Shown piece by piece: positions 1 to 8,469 of a stretch of DNA of 64,000 nt. The stretch lies in assembly GCA_017307735.1 (NCBI GenBank), contig JAFKGR010000003.1, positions 62,001-126,000 of the forward strand, read 5' to 3'. Below the pieces are notes generated by a model that was not told where the DNA came from, did not search any database, and worked only from the letters and a program-made list of their open reading frames with translations. Source of the DNA: Chitinophagaceae bacterium (GTDB taxonomy: Bacteria > Bacteroidota > Bacteroidia > Chitinophagales > Chitinophagaceae). The first letter of the stretch is position 1, and every line of letters begins with the position of its first letter. Position numbers and translations under genes: made by a program.

Positions 1-1
1 A

Positions 2-1822
2 TATTTGTGGATGGATAAATTCACTGTCCGGAATCTTGAACTGCTTCCAACAAGTGAAAGGCAAAACTCTCTTCTGCAGGTGATGGACAATACGGTCTCA
101 GCCATGGGAGCGAGGTTGTTGAAAAGATGGATGTTGCTTCCCTTGACAGACCAGGCGCGAATTGAAGAACGGTTGAATCTGGTGGAATATCTTATCCTGC
201 ATCTCGATGATAAAAACTCTTTGAGTCAAAATATCAAACAAGCCGGTGATATTGAAAGGCTGGTCAGCAAAATCCCTCTGAAAAAGATTAATCCCCGGGA
301 GGTGTTGCAGATTGCACGAGGTTTGCAAATGGTGAAACAGGTTAAAGAATTATGCGGAAAAAGTGAGAATACTTATTTGAAACGACTAGCCGATAGCCTG
401 AATGAATGCCAGTTTATTTCAGATAAAATTTCAAAAGTTATTATTCAGAATCCACCGGTATCAGCCAACAAAGGCAACATCATTGCAGATGGCGTGGATG
501 CTGCATTAGACGAATTGAGATACATTGTCAAAAACGGAAAAGAAAGCCTGGTCAGGATTCAGCAAAAGGAAATTCTTGAAACCGGGATCAGTTCACTCAA
601 GATAGGATTCAACAGTGTATTTGGCTATTACCTGGAAGTAACAAACACACACAAAGACAAAGTCCCGGAAACATGGATGCGTAAGCAAACTCTTACCAAT
701 GCGGAGCGGTACATTACACCGGAATTAAAAGAATACGAAGAAAAAATTACCGGTGCAGAAGAAAAAATCCTGACTGCCGAACTCGGCATTTTTGAAAAGC
801 TGTTGAATGAACTCGAAGATTTTATTCATCCGATGCAGGTCAATGGCCATGTATTCGCAATTCTCGATTGCCTGTGTTGTTTTGCATCCAATGCCATTCA
901 GTTCAAGTATTCAAAACCGTCTATCCACAACAGTTATGAAATTAAACTGAAAGGGAGCCGGCATCCGGTGATAGAAAGGAATTTGCCCATTGGAGAACAA
1001 TACATCGACAATGATATTTTTCTCGATCAGGAAAATCAGCAAATTATTATTCTGACAGGCCCCAATATGAGCGGTAAAAGTGCATTGCTTCGGCAGGTAG
1101 CTCTCATCACCATCATGGCACACATGGGAAGTTTTGTGCCGGCGGCAGAAGCATCAATTCCGTTGACGGATAAAGTATTCACCCGCGTGGGAGCGAGTGA
1201 CAACCTGAGCAGTGGCGAAAGTACTTTTATGGTCGAAATGAATGAAACAGCGAGTATCATCAACAACATCACCAAAAGAAGTTTGATCTTGCTGGACGAA
1301 ATCGGAAGAGGAACAAGTACTTATGACGGAATTTCCATTGCCTGGAGTATTGTGGAACATCTGCATGCTTCTCCGCTCAAGCCCAAAACTTTATTTGCCA
1401 CACATTACCACGAGCTGAATGAATTGGAAAATAAATTACCCAGGGTAAAAAATTATCACATATCCAACCAGGAAGCGGGCAACCAGATTATTTTTCTGAG
1501 AAAATTAGTTCCCGGAGGAAGCCAGCACAGTTTTGGAATTCACGTAGCAAAGATGGCCGGAATGCCGCCATCACTGATCGATCGTGCCAATGAAATTTTA
1601 AAACAGTTAGAATCCAAGCAGGCATCCATCAGTGAAGAAAAAGAAAATATCCATCAGAAAATAAAAAAACTGGCCACACCGGAAGTCCAGTTGAGCATTT
1701 TTGATGTGCATTCTCAGGCGTTCGAGGAAATCCGTGAATTGATATCATCCATTGATATCAACCGGCTGACACCTGTGGAGGCACTCTTGAAATTGCAGGA
1801 GATAAAGAATAAAATACATTAG
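2..1822 (+). CDS. mutS: DNA mismatch repair protein MutS (5' end outside window)
   Basis: This is the C-terminal two thirds of MutS, which binds mismatched bases as a dimer and uses ATP to recruit MutL. The reading frame is open at the window edge, so the true start lies upstream; the 605 visible residues compare with about 870 for the family. The core/clamp region is followed by the ABC-type ATPase: Walker A GPNMSGKS near visible residue 352, the DNLSSGESTFMVEM signature, and Walker B ILLDEIGRGTSTYDG near 431. The FATHYHEL histidine motif follows. The last residues (RLTPVEALLKLQEIK) are the typical MutS1 tail, which argues against MutS2. The neighbour downstream is convergent, so mutS ends its own transcript. 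Only the missing 5' end is uncertain. Confidence 0.97.
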   Translation, partial: YLWMDKFTVRNLELLPTSERQNSLLQVMDNTVSAMGARLLKRWMLLPLTDQARIEERLNLVEYLILHLDDKNSLSQNIKQAGDIERLVSKIPLKKINPREVLQIARGLQMVKQVKELCGKSENTYLKRLADSLNECQFISDKISKVIIQNPPVSANKGNIIADGVDAALDELRYIVKNGKESLVRIQQKEILETGISSLKIGFNSVFGYYLEVTNTHKDKVPETWMRKQTLTNAERYITPELKEYEEKITGAEEKILTAELGIFEKLLNELEDFIHPMQVNGHVFAILDCLCCFASNAIQFKYSKPSIHNSYEIKLKGSRHPVIERNLPIGEQYIDNDIFLDQENQQIIILTGPNMSGKSALLRQVALITIMAHMGSFVPAAEASIPLTDKVFTRVGASDNLSSGESTFMVEMNETASIINNITKRSLILLDEIGRGTSTYDGISIAWSIVEHLHASPLKPKTLFATHYHELNELENKLPRVKNYHISNQEAGNQIIFLRKLVPGGSQHSFGIHVAKMAGMPPSLIDRANEILKQLESKQASISEEKENIHQKIKKLATPEVQLSIFDVHSQAFEEIRELISSIDINRLTPVEALLKLQEIKNKIH

Positions 1823-1890
1823 CAGAAAAACTCCGTTTGGGTGTCAGGTAAATCCAAATTTTTTTTAAACACCTGATTCCAAAAAAATTT

Positions 1891-2613
1891 TCACACCATC
1901 TCAATCTGCTCTTCCGCCAATAACGGTTCTCTGTTCAACTTCCGAACAATATTTGCAACGCATACCACGTCACGACTGCAATAGGCAGCAATGCGTTTGA
2001 GATTTTTTTCTTTGTAAAAAACTTCTGCAACCTGACTGCCGTTAATATCTTCTTTCGGAGAAGGAATTCCCAAAGCGGTTGCCAGAAGATCGAGGGATGT
2101 ATAGTTTCTGTAATCTCCGACAAACCTCCAGAAATGCATCGTATCAAAAACCGGAATATCCCATGGTTTCAATTTCTGAAACGACATACTTTGAGGGATA
2201 TCCAAACCATTAATCAACATTCTTCTTGATAAATAAGGAAGATCAAATTCCCTGATGTTATGCCCTGCAAAAATCCAATTCTTGTGATGGTTTTCAAATT
2301 GAGTAATCATTTCATTAAACTGCTTCAGAATCTTTGCTTCATCATCATAGGCCAGGGCTTTTACCCGGAGTTTCCTCTCCGTACCATCGGAACGGTAATA
2401 TCCAATACAGATACAAACCACTCTGCCGAATTCAGCATACAACGCAGATTGCTGTGAATAAAAATCCTCCGGTGTGATGCCTTCGGGCACCAGCCGGGCA
2501 ACTTTTTTATTCCATAATTCCTGCCACACATCAGGCAGACTTTGAAAATCCGGGTTGCCCGGAACGGTTTCGATATCAAGGAAAATTAAATTCCCGGTTT
2601 GTATTTTATCCAT
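1891..2613 (-). CDS. Predicted DEDDy 3'-5' exonuclease (PolB-exonuclease-like)
   Basis: This 240-residue protein resembles the stand-alone family related to the proofreading exonuclease of family B DNA polymerases. The DEDDy residues can be read off: D13 and E15 in FLDIET, D124 in GHNIREFD, and Y211/D215 in YCSRD. There is no polymerase domain, signal peptide or membrane segment, so it is probably cytosolic and acts on DNA or RNA 3' ends; its natural substrate is unknown. It is convergent with mutS, 68 bases away. A shared repair role is an inference from position only. The start is the ATG of MDKIQTG, which leaves the usual short lead before the first catalytic motif. Confidence 0.85.
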   Translation of the reverse strand: MDKIQTGNLIFLDIETVPGNPDFQSLPDVWQELWNKKVARLVPEGITPEDFYSQQSALYAEFGRVVCICIGYYRSDGTERKLRVKALAYDDEAKILKQFNEMITQFENHHKNWIFAGHNIREFDLPYLSRRMLINGLDIPQSMSFQKLKPWDIPVFDTMHFWRFVGDYRNYTSLDLLATALGIPSPKEDINGSQVAEVFYKEKNLKRIAAYCSRDVVCVANIVRKLNREPLLAEEQIEMV

Positions 2614-2855
2614 AGAAGTGAATTTACAATAAAATCAAGATAATTACGGAACAGCGAAGTTTTAAGAATCAGGCCAAATTGAAAATCGAAGTAAAAAATA
2701 AATTAATCCTAATTATCCATTTTTTAAGAACTATTTATCATATTTTTCTTACCTATCTCAATCCGTAAAAAATAAATCTCTGTGCTAAATCAATAGTCAC
2801 AGGTATTTTTTAATTGAAAACGCTTTGAAAGCTAAAAACAAGTAAATAAATAACT

Positions 2856-3689
2856 ATGAACAAAATATTAGACAGCCTTGGAAAATTCGCGGACAGCCTG
2901 CTGGACGCCATGCCGAAGTACATCACAGGAATTATTGTACTGATTGCCGGTGTTTATATTATCAGAATATTGTTGAGGATAATGGCGAGGCGTTTTGACA
3001 AACGTGATTTGGATAAATCGCTCAGAGGTTTTTTGCTGAGCCTGATAAACATTGTGCTCTACATTGCTTTGATTGTTTTGGTAATCGGGATCATGGGTTT
3101 CAAATCTATGAGTCTGACTGCAATTTTCGGGGCAGCAGGACTTACAGTAGGGCTGGCATTGCAGGGAAGTTTGTCCAACTTTGCCGGCGGTGTTTTGATC
3201 TTATTATTCAGGCCGTTTAAAGTTGGTGATTATATCACAAATCCGTCCGGAACAGTAGGCACCGTTGAAAAAATCGATTTGCTTTACACCACGCTGACAA
3301 ATGACGACGGATTAAAAATATTCAGCCCAAACGGAGCACTGGCAAATTCTGTTATCACCAATTACACGGAGATATCAGTCCGGAGATTCAGTTTTGTAAT
3401 CGGTATCTCCTACGATTCGAATATCAAAACGGCACAGAAAATTATTCTGGACACACTGACCAAAAATGAAAATGTATTGAAAAGCCCGGCGCCATTGGTT
3501 TTTGTAAAAAATCTTGCGGCGAGTTCTGTCGATCTGAGTATTATAATCTGGATGAACAAAAATGTTTATTGGGATACGGTGTTTAAAATTCAGCAGGTAG
3601 TGAAAGATGCGCTCGACGAGGCAAACATTGAAATTCCGTTTCCGCAAACTGATTTGCATATTGTCAGCGATAAAACAAAAGCAAATTGA
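2856..3689 (+). CDS. Small-conductance mechanosensitive channel (MscS family)
   Basis: This is a 277-residue inner-membrane channel of the MscS family, which opens when membrane tension rises and so protects against osmotic downshock. Three hydrophobic helices lie at about residues 15-37, 60-83 and 88-118. The third is the pore helix with the Gly/Ala-rich packing pattern (GAAGLTVGLALQGSL) and runs into the beta domain motif RPFKVGDYI. The soluble C-terminal part has the usual length. No extra domain is present, so this is the short form. It is alone on its strand, with a 242-base leader region upstream and no clear terminator downstream. Confidence 0.93.
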   Translation: MNKILDSLGKFADSLLDAMPKYITGIIVLIAGVYIIRILLRIMARRFDKRDLDKSLRGFLLSLINIVLYIALIVLVIGIMGFKSMSLTAIFGAAGLTVGLALQGSLSNFAGGVLILLFRPFKVGDYITNPSGTVGTVEKIDLLYTTLTNDDGLKIFSPNGALANSVITNYTEISVRRFSFVIGISYDSNIKTAQKIILDTLTKNENVLKSPAPLVFVKNLAASSVDLSIIIWMNKNVYWDTVFKIQQVVKDALDEANIEIPFPQTDLHIVSDKTKAN

Positions 3690-3857
3690 ATTGGACTATT
3701 CAATCGGAAAAATAAATAATTCCCAATCGGAGTTTGTCAAAATTCCGGAATTCCGAAAACCTCAATATTTCATTTCGAATGGACAGGCCTTTATGAACAG
3801 CGCAAAAGAATAAAATTTTAATTACACGATCATCCGTGAAAGCCTGTCCTGAAAAAT

Positions 3858-5900
3858 TTAATCATTCGTTTCATAAAACGATTTTTGTGAAGTGACATAT
3901 CCGAGCGGGCTGACTACGGTTATAAAACAATTTCCATTGTTCACCTCATTTACTTCCACATAAGCCGATTGACCAGGTTTCAATTCTGGAATTGCATAAG
4001 GCCTGGAAAGGTGGTAATTATTTTCATGGGTGCTTACATATAATTTATAACCATGGGTTGTGTACTGAGGCAATCCCATGCTGCCGAAAATTAAAACTTT
4101 TTGCTTTCCTTTTCCTGACGAAATCAAATTTTGCACTTCCAATGGCGAAGACATTTCCCGCAATACTTTCATGGAAGGTTTTGGATTTCCATACATATCA
4201 TACACACCATGAATCCTGCGGCGGAACTTATCATTATCTGAAGTGCCCGGATAATGCGTTCTGTAATCGGTAAGATCAAAATAAATCGCTCCCTGCACAA
4301 AAGGTTTGCTTTCAAATAAACTCATGTGATAAATCATATCCTGCAGGCGCCTTTCATCACCACCCCGGAAATTGGGTTCGCACAATCCAAACTCCGAAAT
4401 GAAAAATGGCATTTTGGGATATGTTGTGTGAATGCTGTCGAGATAATATCCAATCTGTCCGGCAGGCAGGCTCCACCACGAAGTGCCATATTCATTCATC
4501 ATCAGATAATCCCCGTCAGATGCAGCATCCGGAACAAAACCCGGCGTATTGTAAAATCCGTAAGTCAGCGTATTGCTTACATAAGCGGAATGTCTTGAAG
4601 TATCCAACGAACGGGCTTCATTGATAAGATCCTTTATTATGGCAATCATCTTCGGATCCCTGCCTCTCAATTCATTTCCTGCTCCCCATGAAAAAATGCT
4701 CGGATGATTGTACAAATTTGTAATCATCTCTTTCATCTGGCTCATTGCAATTCTCCTGATGGTATCATTGGCCGGTGTTTCACCACCCCATAAAGGAACT
4801 TCCTGCTGAACAATAATTCCATTGCGATCGCAAAAATTATAAAATACATCACCCTGCTGAAAATGCTGACGGCTGAAAATTGCATTTACATTTTTCATCA
4901 ATTTCCCCATCGCAATAATCTGAGAATCGGATTCGGCAAAACCAAAATCCGGATTCGAACCGGCTGTCCATTCTACTCCCATCAACTTTACAGGTTCACC
5001 ATTGAGGTATGTCTGGCCATCAACAAAATCAATTTTTCTGAACCCAACACTCGCGGATAGCCTGTCCACCGTCTTTCTGTCTTTTAATACGGTTACATCC
5101 ACTCTGTACAAATTCGGGAAATCAAACTGCCAGAGATGAATATTTTTTAGTTCCAGGTTAAAACCCGCTTCACCCTGATTCCACTGAGGTACAACAGTCT
5201 GCTCATAAATTTTTTTTGAAGTCGGCTGGTTGTCCTCAGTGATGGTTACATGATATTCGAGGTTGGTTTGAGGTTTATCAAAACCCAATGTAATATTCAT
5301 TTTGCCATCGGTCCAATTCGGGAGCAAGGTCGGCGTAACATGAATATAATTTGCAGCCGGCATTCCGCTTACAATAAAAGAAACGGGTCGAATAATTCCC
5401 CCGTCGTTGGGCCAGTCAAAGGAACTGCCGAATGGAACTTTATTTCTCCCATAATCATTGTTTACTGCAACTGTAATGCGGTTTGATTTCCCGTATTTCA
5501 ATTTGCCATTGAGATTAATAAAAAACTTATTGAACCCGTCTCCCACATGTTCTCCGATCTTTTCACCATTGAGATAGATGTATGCCGAATGGTTCACTGC
5601 ACCAAAAACCAAAACCACATTCTTCGTCTTCCAAAATGCCGGTGCAAAAACTGTTTTCTCATACCATCCCCATCCATAGTGATTTTGATTTTCAGTTTCA
5701 ATATTCCAGGTGTGGGGCACATTCACCTCACGCGTATCTGTCAACGGTTTTAAAAACCATCGCTGCTGGTTTCCTGCGCCATCATTATCGATTTTAAATT
5801 TCCAATCGGTATCAATTTTGATAGTGTCTCTCTGGGCCTTAGTGCCATAAAAAAATGAGACGAATAGCATTGCCAATAGAGCGTATTTCAATTTTTTCAT
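3858..5900 (-). CDS. Secreted glycoside hydrolase family 2 enzyme (beta-galactosidase/glucuronidase type)
   Basis: This 680-residue exported GH2 enzyme cleaves terminal beta-linked sugars from glycans; the exact sugar cannot be read from the sequence. Residues 1-22 form a signal peptide ending TKAQ. The sugar-binding jelly-roll domain covers about 25-180, an immunoglobulin-like domain about 185-290, and the TIM barrel from about 300. The likely acid/base is E410 in SWGAGNE and the nucleophile E503 in FFISEFG. The usual NRHxxxP loop is replaced by a segment around residues 309-324 (VEWTAGSNPDFGFAES), as in some Bacteroidota subfamilies. No SusC/SusD pair, sulfatase or other hydrolase lies beside it, so it is not in a recognisable polysaccharide utilisation locus. 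Its start codon is only 25 bases from a divergent gene. Confidence 0.9.
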   Translation of the reverse strand: MKKLKYALLAMLFVSFFYGTKAQRDTIKIDTDWKFKIDNDGAGNQQRWFLKPLTDTREVNVPHTWNIETENQNHYGWGWYEKTVFAPAFWKTKNVVLVFGAVNHSAYIYLNGEKIGEHVGDGFNKFFINLNGKLKYGKSNRITVAVNNDYGRNKVPFGSSFDWPNDGGIIRPVSFIVSGMPAANYIHVTPTLLPNWTDGKMNITLGFDKPQTNLEYHVTITEDNQPTSKKIYEQTVVPQWNQGEAGFNLELKNIHLWQFDFPNLYRVDVTVLKDRKTVDRLSASVGFRKIDFVDGQTYLNGEPVKLMGVEWTAGSNPDFGFAESDSQIIAMGKLMKNVNAIFSRQHFQQGDVFYNFCDRNGIIVQQEVPLWGGETPANDTIRRIAMSQMKEMITNLYNHPSIFSWGAGNELRGRDPKMIAIIKDLINEARSLDTSRHSAYVSNTLTYGFYNTPGFVPDAASDGDYLMMNEYGTSWWSLPAGQIGYYLDSIHTTYPKMPFFISEFGLCEPNFRGGDERRLQDMIYHMSLFESKPFVQGAIYFDLTDYRTHYPGTSDNDKFRRRIHGVYDMYGNPKPSMKVLREMSSPLEVQNLISSGKGKQKVLIFGSMGLPQYTTHGYKLYVSTHENNYHLSRPYAIPELKPGQSAYVEVNEVNNGNCFITVVSPLGYVTSQKSFYETND

Positions 5901-5925
5901 AACGAGGGTAAATTACAATTTTACA

Positions 5926-6141
5926 ATGATTACACAATTTAAAATCGGAGATCACGTCACCTGGAATTCCGAAGCCGGACATGTTAGCGGCAGAATTATC
6001 AAAGTTCACACCAGCGATTTCCAGTACAAAGGTTACACACATCACGCATCTGCCGAAAATCCACAATACGAAATTAAGAGTGACAAGTCAGACCACATCG
6101 CTGCACACAGAGGCACAGCGCTAAAAAAATTAAAAGATTAA
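5926..6141 (+). CDS. Hva1/TUDOR-like small protein (DUF2945 type)
   Basis: This 71-residue protein starts MITQFKIGDHVTWNSEAGHVSGRI and continues with the HTSDF...YKGYTHHASAENPQYEIKSD pattern of the hypervirulence-associated (Hva1) TUDOR-like family. It is a small beta-rich domain with many charged residues and a basic tail (KKLKD). The molecular function of the family is not established; a nucleic-acid or protein-binding role is only inferred from the TUDOR-like fold. There is no signal peptide. It is divergent from the GH2 gene across 25 bases, so its promoter must reach into that gene's coding sequence. Confidence 0.75.
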   Translation: MITQFKIGDHVTWNSEAGHVSGRIIKVHTSDFQYKGYTHHASAENPQYEIKSDKSDHIAAHRGTALKKLKD

Positions 6142-6161
6142 AACGAATCGGATTTTTTACA

Positions 6162-6202
6162 TAAAAAAACCAGGAAGAGGAATTATATTTTCTTCCTGGT
6201 TT
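6162..6202 (-). terminator. Intrinsic terminator of tRNA-Ala
   Basis: A perfect 12-bp stem (6167-6178 with 6191-6202) and a 12-nt loop are followed on the minus strand by a run of seven T (6169-6163). The hairpin begins four bases after the tRNA 3' end. No T-run follows it on the plus strand, so it serves the tRNA transcript. Confidence 0.88.
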
Positions 6203-6206
6203 GCAG

Positions 6207-6279
6207 TGGAGAATACCGGATTCGAACCGGTGACCCTTTGCATGCCATGCAAATACTCTACCAACTGAGCTAATTCCCC
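6207..6279 (-). tRNA. tRNA-Ala(GGC)
   Basis: A 73-nt cloverleaf. The acceptor stem GGGGAAT pairs with ATTCTCC (one G-U pair), the discriminator base is A and CCA is not encoded. The D-arm is AGCTCAGTTGGTAGAG. The anticodon stem TTTGC/GCAAA encloses loop ATGGCAT, giving anticodon GGC (Ala). The T-arm contains GGTTCGAATCC. The 5' end directly touches the U-tract of the terminator after citrate synthase, and its own terminator follows at once. A promoter box lies just before the upstream hairpin. Confidence 0.97.
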
Positions 6280-6312
6280 AAAAAAAGGCGCTGACAAAAA
6301 AATGGCAGCGCC
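6280..6312 (-). terminator. Intrinsic terminator after citrate synthase, abutting tRNA-Ala
   Basis: On the minus strand GGCGCTG (6312-6306) pairs with CAGCGCC (6293-6287) across a 12-nt T-rich loop and is followed by seven T (6286-6280). It lies 27 bases after the citrate synthase stop codon. The T-run ends exactly at the first base of the tRNA, so both signals share the same few bases. Confidence 0.85.
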
Positions 6313-6313
6313 G

Positions 6314-6321
6314 CAAATATA
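6314..6321 (-). promoter_or_regulatory. Probable -7 box of tRNA-Ala (TATATTTG)
   Basis: A perfect match to the Bacteroidota -7 element TAnnTTTG, directly upstream of the citrate synthase terminator. Transcription from it would begin inside the 5' arm of that hairpin, so the tRNA transcript would lack a complete terminator. No good -33 TTTG is visible. Confidence 0.55.
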
Positions 6322-6338
6322 GTAATCTGATTCATTAA

Positions 6339-7661
6339 TTAACCCCAGATTTCATCTTTTCCCTGCAACCACAATTTTACGTGCTCTGTGGTTACAGATT
6401 TCGGGCGTTCAATCGGCATTCCAAGCGCCCGGTCCCAGCAAAGAGTTGCCAGCACTCCGAGTGAACGTGCCACGCCAAACAGTACGGTATAAAATTCATA
6501 TTCCTTCAAACCATAGTGCAAAAGCAGTGCACCACTGTGCGCATCTACATTCGGCCATGGATTTTTAATCTTGGCTATGCTTCCCAAAATTTCCGGAACG
6601 GTATCATAAATATTCCAAACAGTTTGCAACAATTTATCATCCGGCATGTGTTTCTTTCCAAATCTCATCTGGGCTTCAAAACGGGGATCGGTCTTTCTCA
6701 AAACTGCATGCCCGTATCCCGGTATAACTTTTCCTTCCGACAAAGTTTTTCTTACATAATCTGCAATTTGTTCTTTGGTAGGAAGGTCGCTGCCGATTTC
6801 ATTTTCCATTTCCAGTATCCACTTGATCACTTCCTGATTGGCCAATCCGTGCAGAGGACCTGCCAATCCGTTCATTCCCGCAGCCAGCGACAGGTACGGA
6901 TCGCTCAATGCAGAACCCACCAGGTGAGTTGCATGTGCTGAAACATTACCTCCTTCATGATCGGCGTGAATGGTCATGTACAAACGCATCAGTTCACGGA
7001 ATTCTTCATCTTTGTAGCCAAGCATGTGTGCAAAATTTCCGGCCCAATCCAATAATCCGTTGGGTTGAATATGATTTCCCCCTTTGTATTTACGGCGGTA
7101 AATGTAGGCGGCTATTCTTGGCAGGCGGGCAATCAAATCCATCACATCATCAAAGGTTGCATCCCAATAATCTTTTTTGCTCATTCCTTCCGCATAACGT
7201 TGTGCAAAAGTGCTTTCGTTTTGCAGCGCCATAATGCCAACCACAAACTGTGTCATCGGGTGCGTGCTGACAGGCAATGCTTCAATGGTATCAAATACAT
7301 AATTCGGGACATGGCTTCTCCTTTGCCACACGCTTGTCATGTGTTGCACATCTTCTTCGGTAGGCAATTCTCCTACAAGCATCAAATAAAATAAACCTTC
7401 GGGAAGAGGCTCGCTTCCTCCGTTTGCTTTCGGCAAAGATTCCTGTAATTGAGGGATGGAATAGCCTCTGAACCGAATTCCTTCCTGTGGGTCTAAAAGA
7501 GAAGTTTCTGTTACCAACCCAGTAATACCGCGCATTCCCGTGTATATCTGTGATAATTTTACCTGGCCAATCGGCTTGTCACCATTTTCTTTTAGGATGT
7601 CCTTAATTTCAGCGGCCAATTTGTCTGCTTTGGCCTTAAACCGGTCTTTTACAAATCCCAT
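6339..7661 (-). CDS. gltA: Citrate synthase (long, eukaryote-like type)
   Basis: This 440-residue enzyme condenses acetyl-CoA and oxaloacetate to citrate at the entry of the TCA cycle. The catalytic residues are visible: H271 in GPLHGLANQEV, H318 in GYGHAV and D373 in NVDAHSG. The acetyl-CoA/oxaloacetate loops (HADHEGGNVSAH, YGHAVLRKTDPRF) follow the mitochondrial pattern rather than the hexameric E. coli GltA pattern. There is no targeting or signal sequence, so it is cytosolic. It is a single gene with its own terminator, upstream of tRNA-Ala on the same strand. A weak -7 box (TACCTTTA) lies about 50 bases before the ATG. Confidence 0.96.
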   Translation of the reverse strand: MGFVKDRFKAKADKLAAEIKDILKENGDKPIGQVKLSQIYTGMRGITGLVTETSLLDPQEGIRFRGYSIPQLQESLPKANGGSEPLPEGLFYLMLVGELPTEEDVQHMTSVWQRRSHVPNYVFDTIEALPVSTHPMTQFVVGIMALQNESTFAQRYAEGMSKKDYWDATFDDVMDLIARLPRIAAYIYRRKYKGGNHIQPNGLLDWAGNFAHMLGYKDEEFRELMRLYMTIHADHEGGNVSAHATHLVGSALSDPYLSLAAGMNGLAGPLHGLANQEVIKWILEMENEIGSDLPTKEQIADYVRKTLSEGKVIPGYGHAVLRKTDPRFEAQMRFGKKHMPDDKLLQTVWNIYDTVPEILGSIAKIKNPWPNVDAHSGALLLHYGLKEYEFYTVLFGVARSLGVLATLCWDRALGMPIERPKSVTTEHVKLWLQGKDEIWG

Positions 7662-7706
7662 AATTCTTTAAAATTTAAATCGTGTAAACAAATTTTTCAT
7701 CGCGTA

Positions 7707-7714
7707 TAAAGGTA
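7707..7714 (-). promoter_or_regulatory. Possible -7 box of gltA (TACCTTTA)
   Basis: A seven-of-eight match to TAnnTTTG on the minus strand, which would give a 5' leader of about 40 bases before the citrate synthase ATG. No convincing -33 element is visible. Confidence 0.35.
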
Positions 7715-7860
7715 AACCATACCCTTTAATGCCAAAAAAAATAAATATTTCAGGGGTGATTTTTGAATTTTTTTCAAAGGATGCCGGATATTTTCCCATT
7801 AATTTTTTTTATTTGAAAATCACAATCACCTTTGCCGGCAATAAAACCTGATTGGAAAAA

Positions 7861-8409
7861 ATGCTGAAGAAAATCGATAAGAGCTGGACTTTATTTCTCG
7901 ATCGGGACGGAGTGATTAACGAAAGGAAACCCGGAGATTATGTTCGACATTGGGAAGAGTTTAATTTTCTCAAAGGCGTCAAAGAATCATTGCGGGTGCT
8001 CAATAACCATTTTGGAAAGATCCTGATTATTTCCAACCAGAGAGGCATTGCCAAAGGATTGATTAAACCGGAAGAACTGGTGCGTATCCATTCAAAAATG
8101 CTAAATGAAATTGAATCTGCCGGTGGAAGAATAGACAAAATCTATGTTTGCCCCGATATGGAGGGAGAAAATAGGAAACCCAATCCAGGCATGGGTTTGC
8201 AGGCAATAAAAGATTTCCCGGACATTGAACTGAAAAAGTCGGTTATGGTTGGAGATTCTTTGACAGATATGGAATTCGGTAGAAATTTAGGAGTGGAAAT
8301 AAATGTCCTTTTAAAGTCAACGCGGAAAGATGTGTATGAGAGGCTTCCACCGGTTGACCTGGTTTTTGATGACCTTTCAGCATTCACAAAAGAATTACCT
8401 GTACGTTAA
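7861..8409 (+). CDS. HAD-IIIA phosphatase (histidinol-phosphate/heptose-bisphosphate phosphatase-like)
   Basis: This 182-residue HAD phosphatase has motif I LFLDRDGVIN, motif II IISNQRGIAKG, and motif IV MVGDSLTDMEFG. It contains VCPDMEGENRKPNPGMG in the place where GmhB-like enzymes bind zinc through Cys residues; here only one Cys is present, so the zinc site looks reduced. The family includes GmhB (heptose bisphosphate) and HisB-N enzymes, and the substrate cannot be assigned. I chose the ATG of MLKKIDKS; a TTG three codons earlier is also in frame. No LPS-heptose genes are adjacent. Confidence 0.8.
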   Translation: MLKKIDKSWTLFLDRDGVINERKPGDYVRHWEEFNFLKGVKESLRVLNNHFGKILIISNQRGIAKGLIKPEELVRIHSKMLNEIESAGGRIDKIYVCPDMEGENRKPNPGMGLQAIKDFPDIELKKSVMVGDSLTDMEFGRNLGVEINVLLKSTRKDVYERLPPVDLVFDDLSAFTKELPVR

Positions 8410-8469
8410 AACCGTAATTGCTTAACAATAATTTTAAATATTTCAAGTTTATTTTGTTCAAATCATTTC

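Noticed and set aside
4949-4963. 15-mer identical to the T-arm of tRNA-Ala inside the GH2 gene, possible attachment-site copy
   Set aside because: It encodes conserved GH2 residues (GSNPD) and no integrase, second copy or element border is near. The T-arm sequence is short and palindromic.
6074-6316. 80-codon minus-strand ORF across the tRNA gene
   Set aside because: Its ISSVGRVFAWHAKGHRFESG-like protein is the well-known false translation of a tRNA gene.
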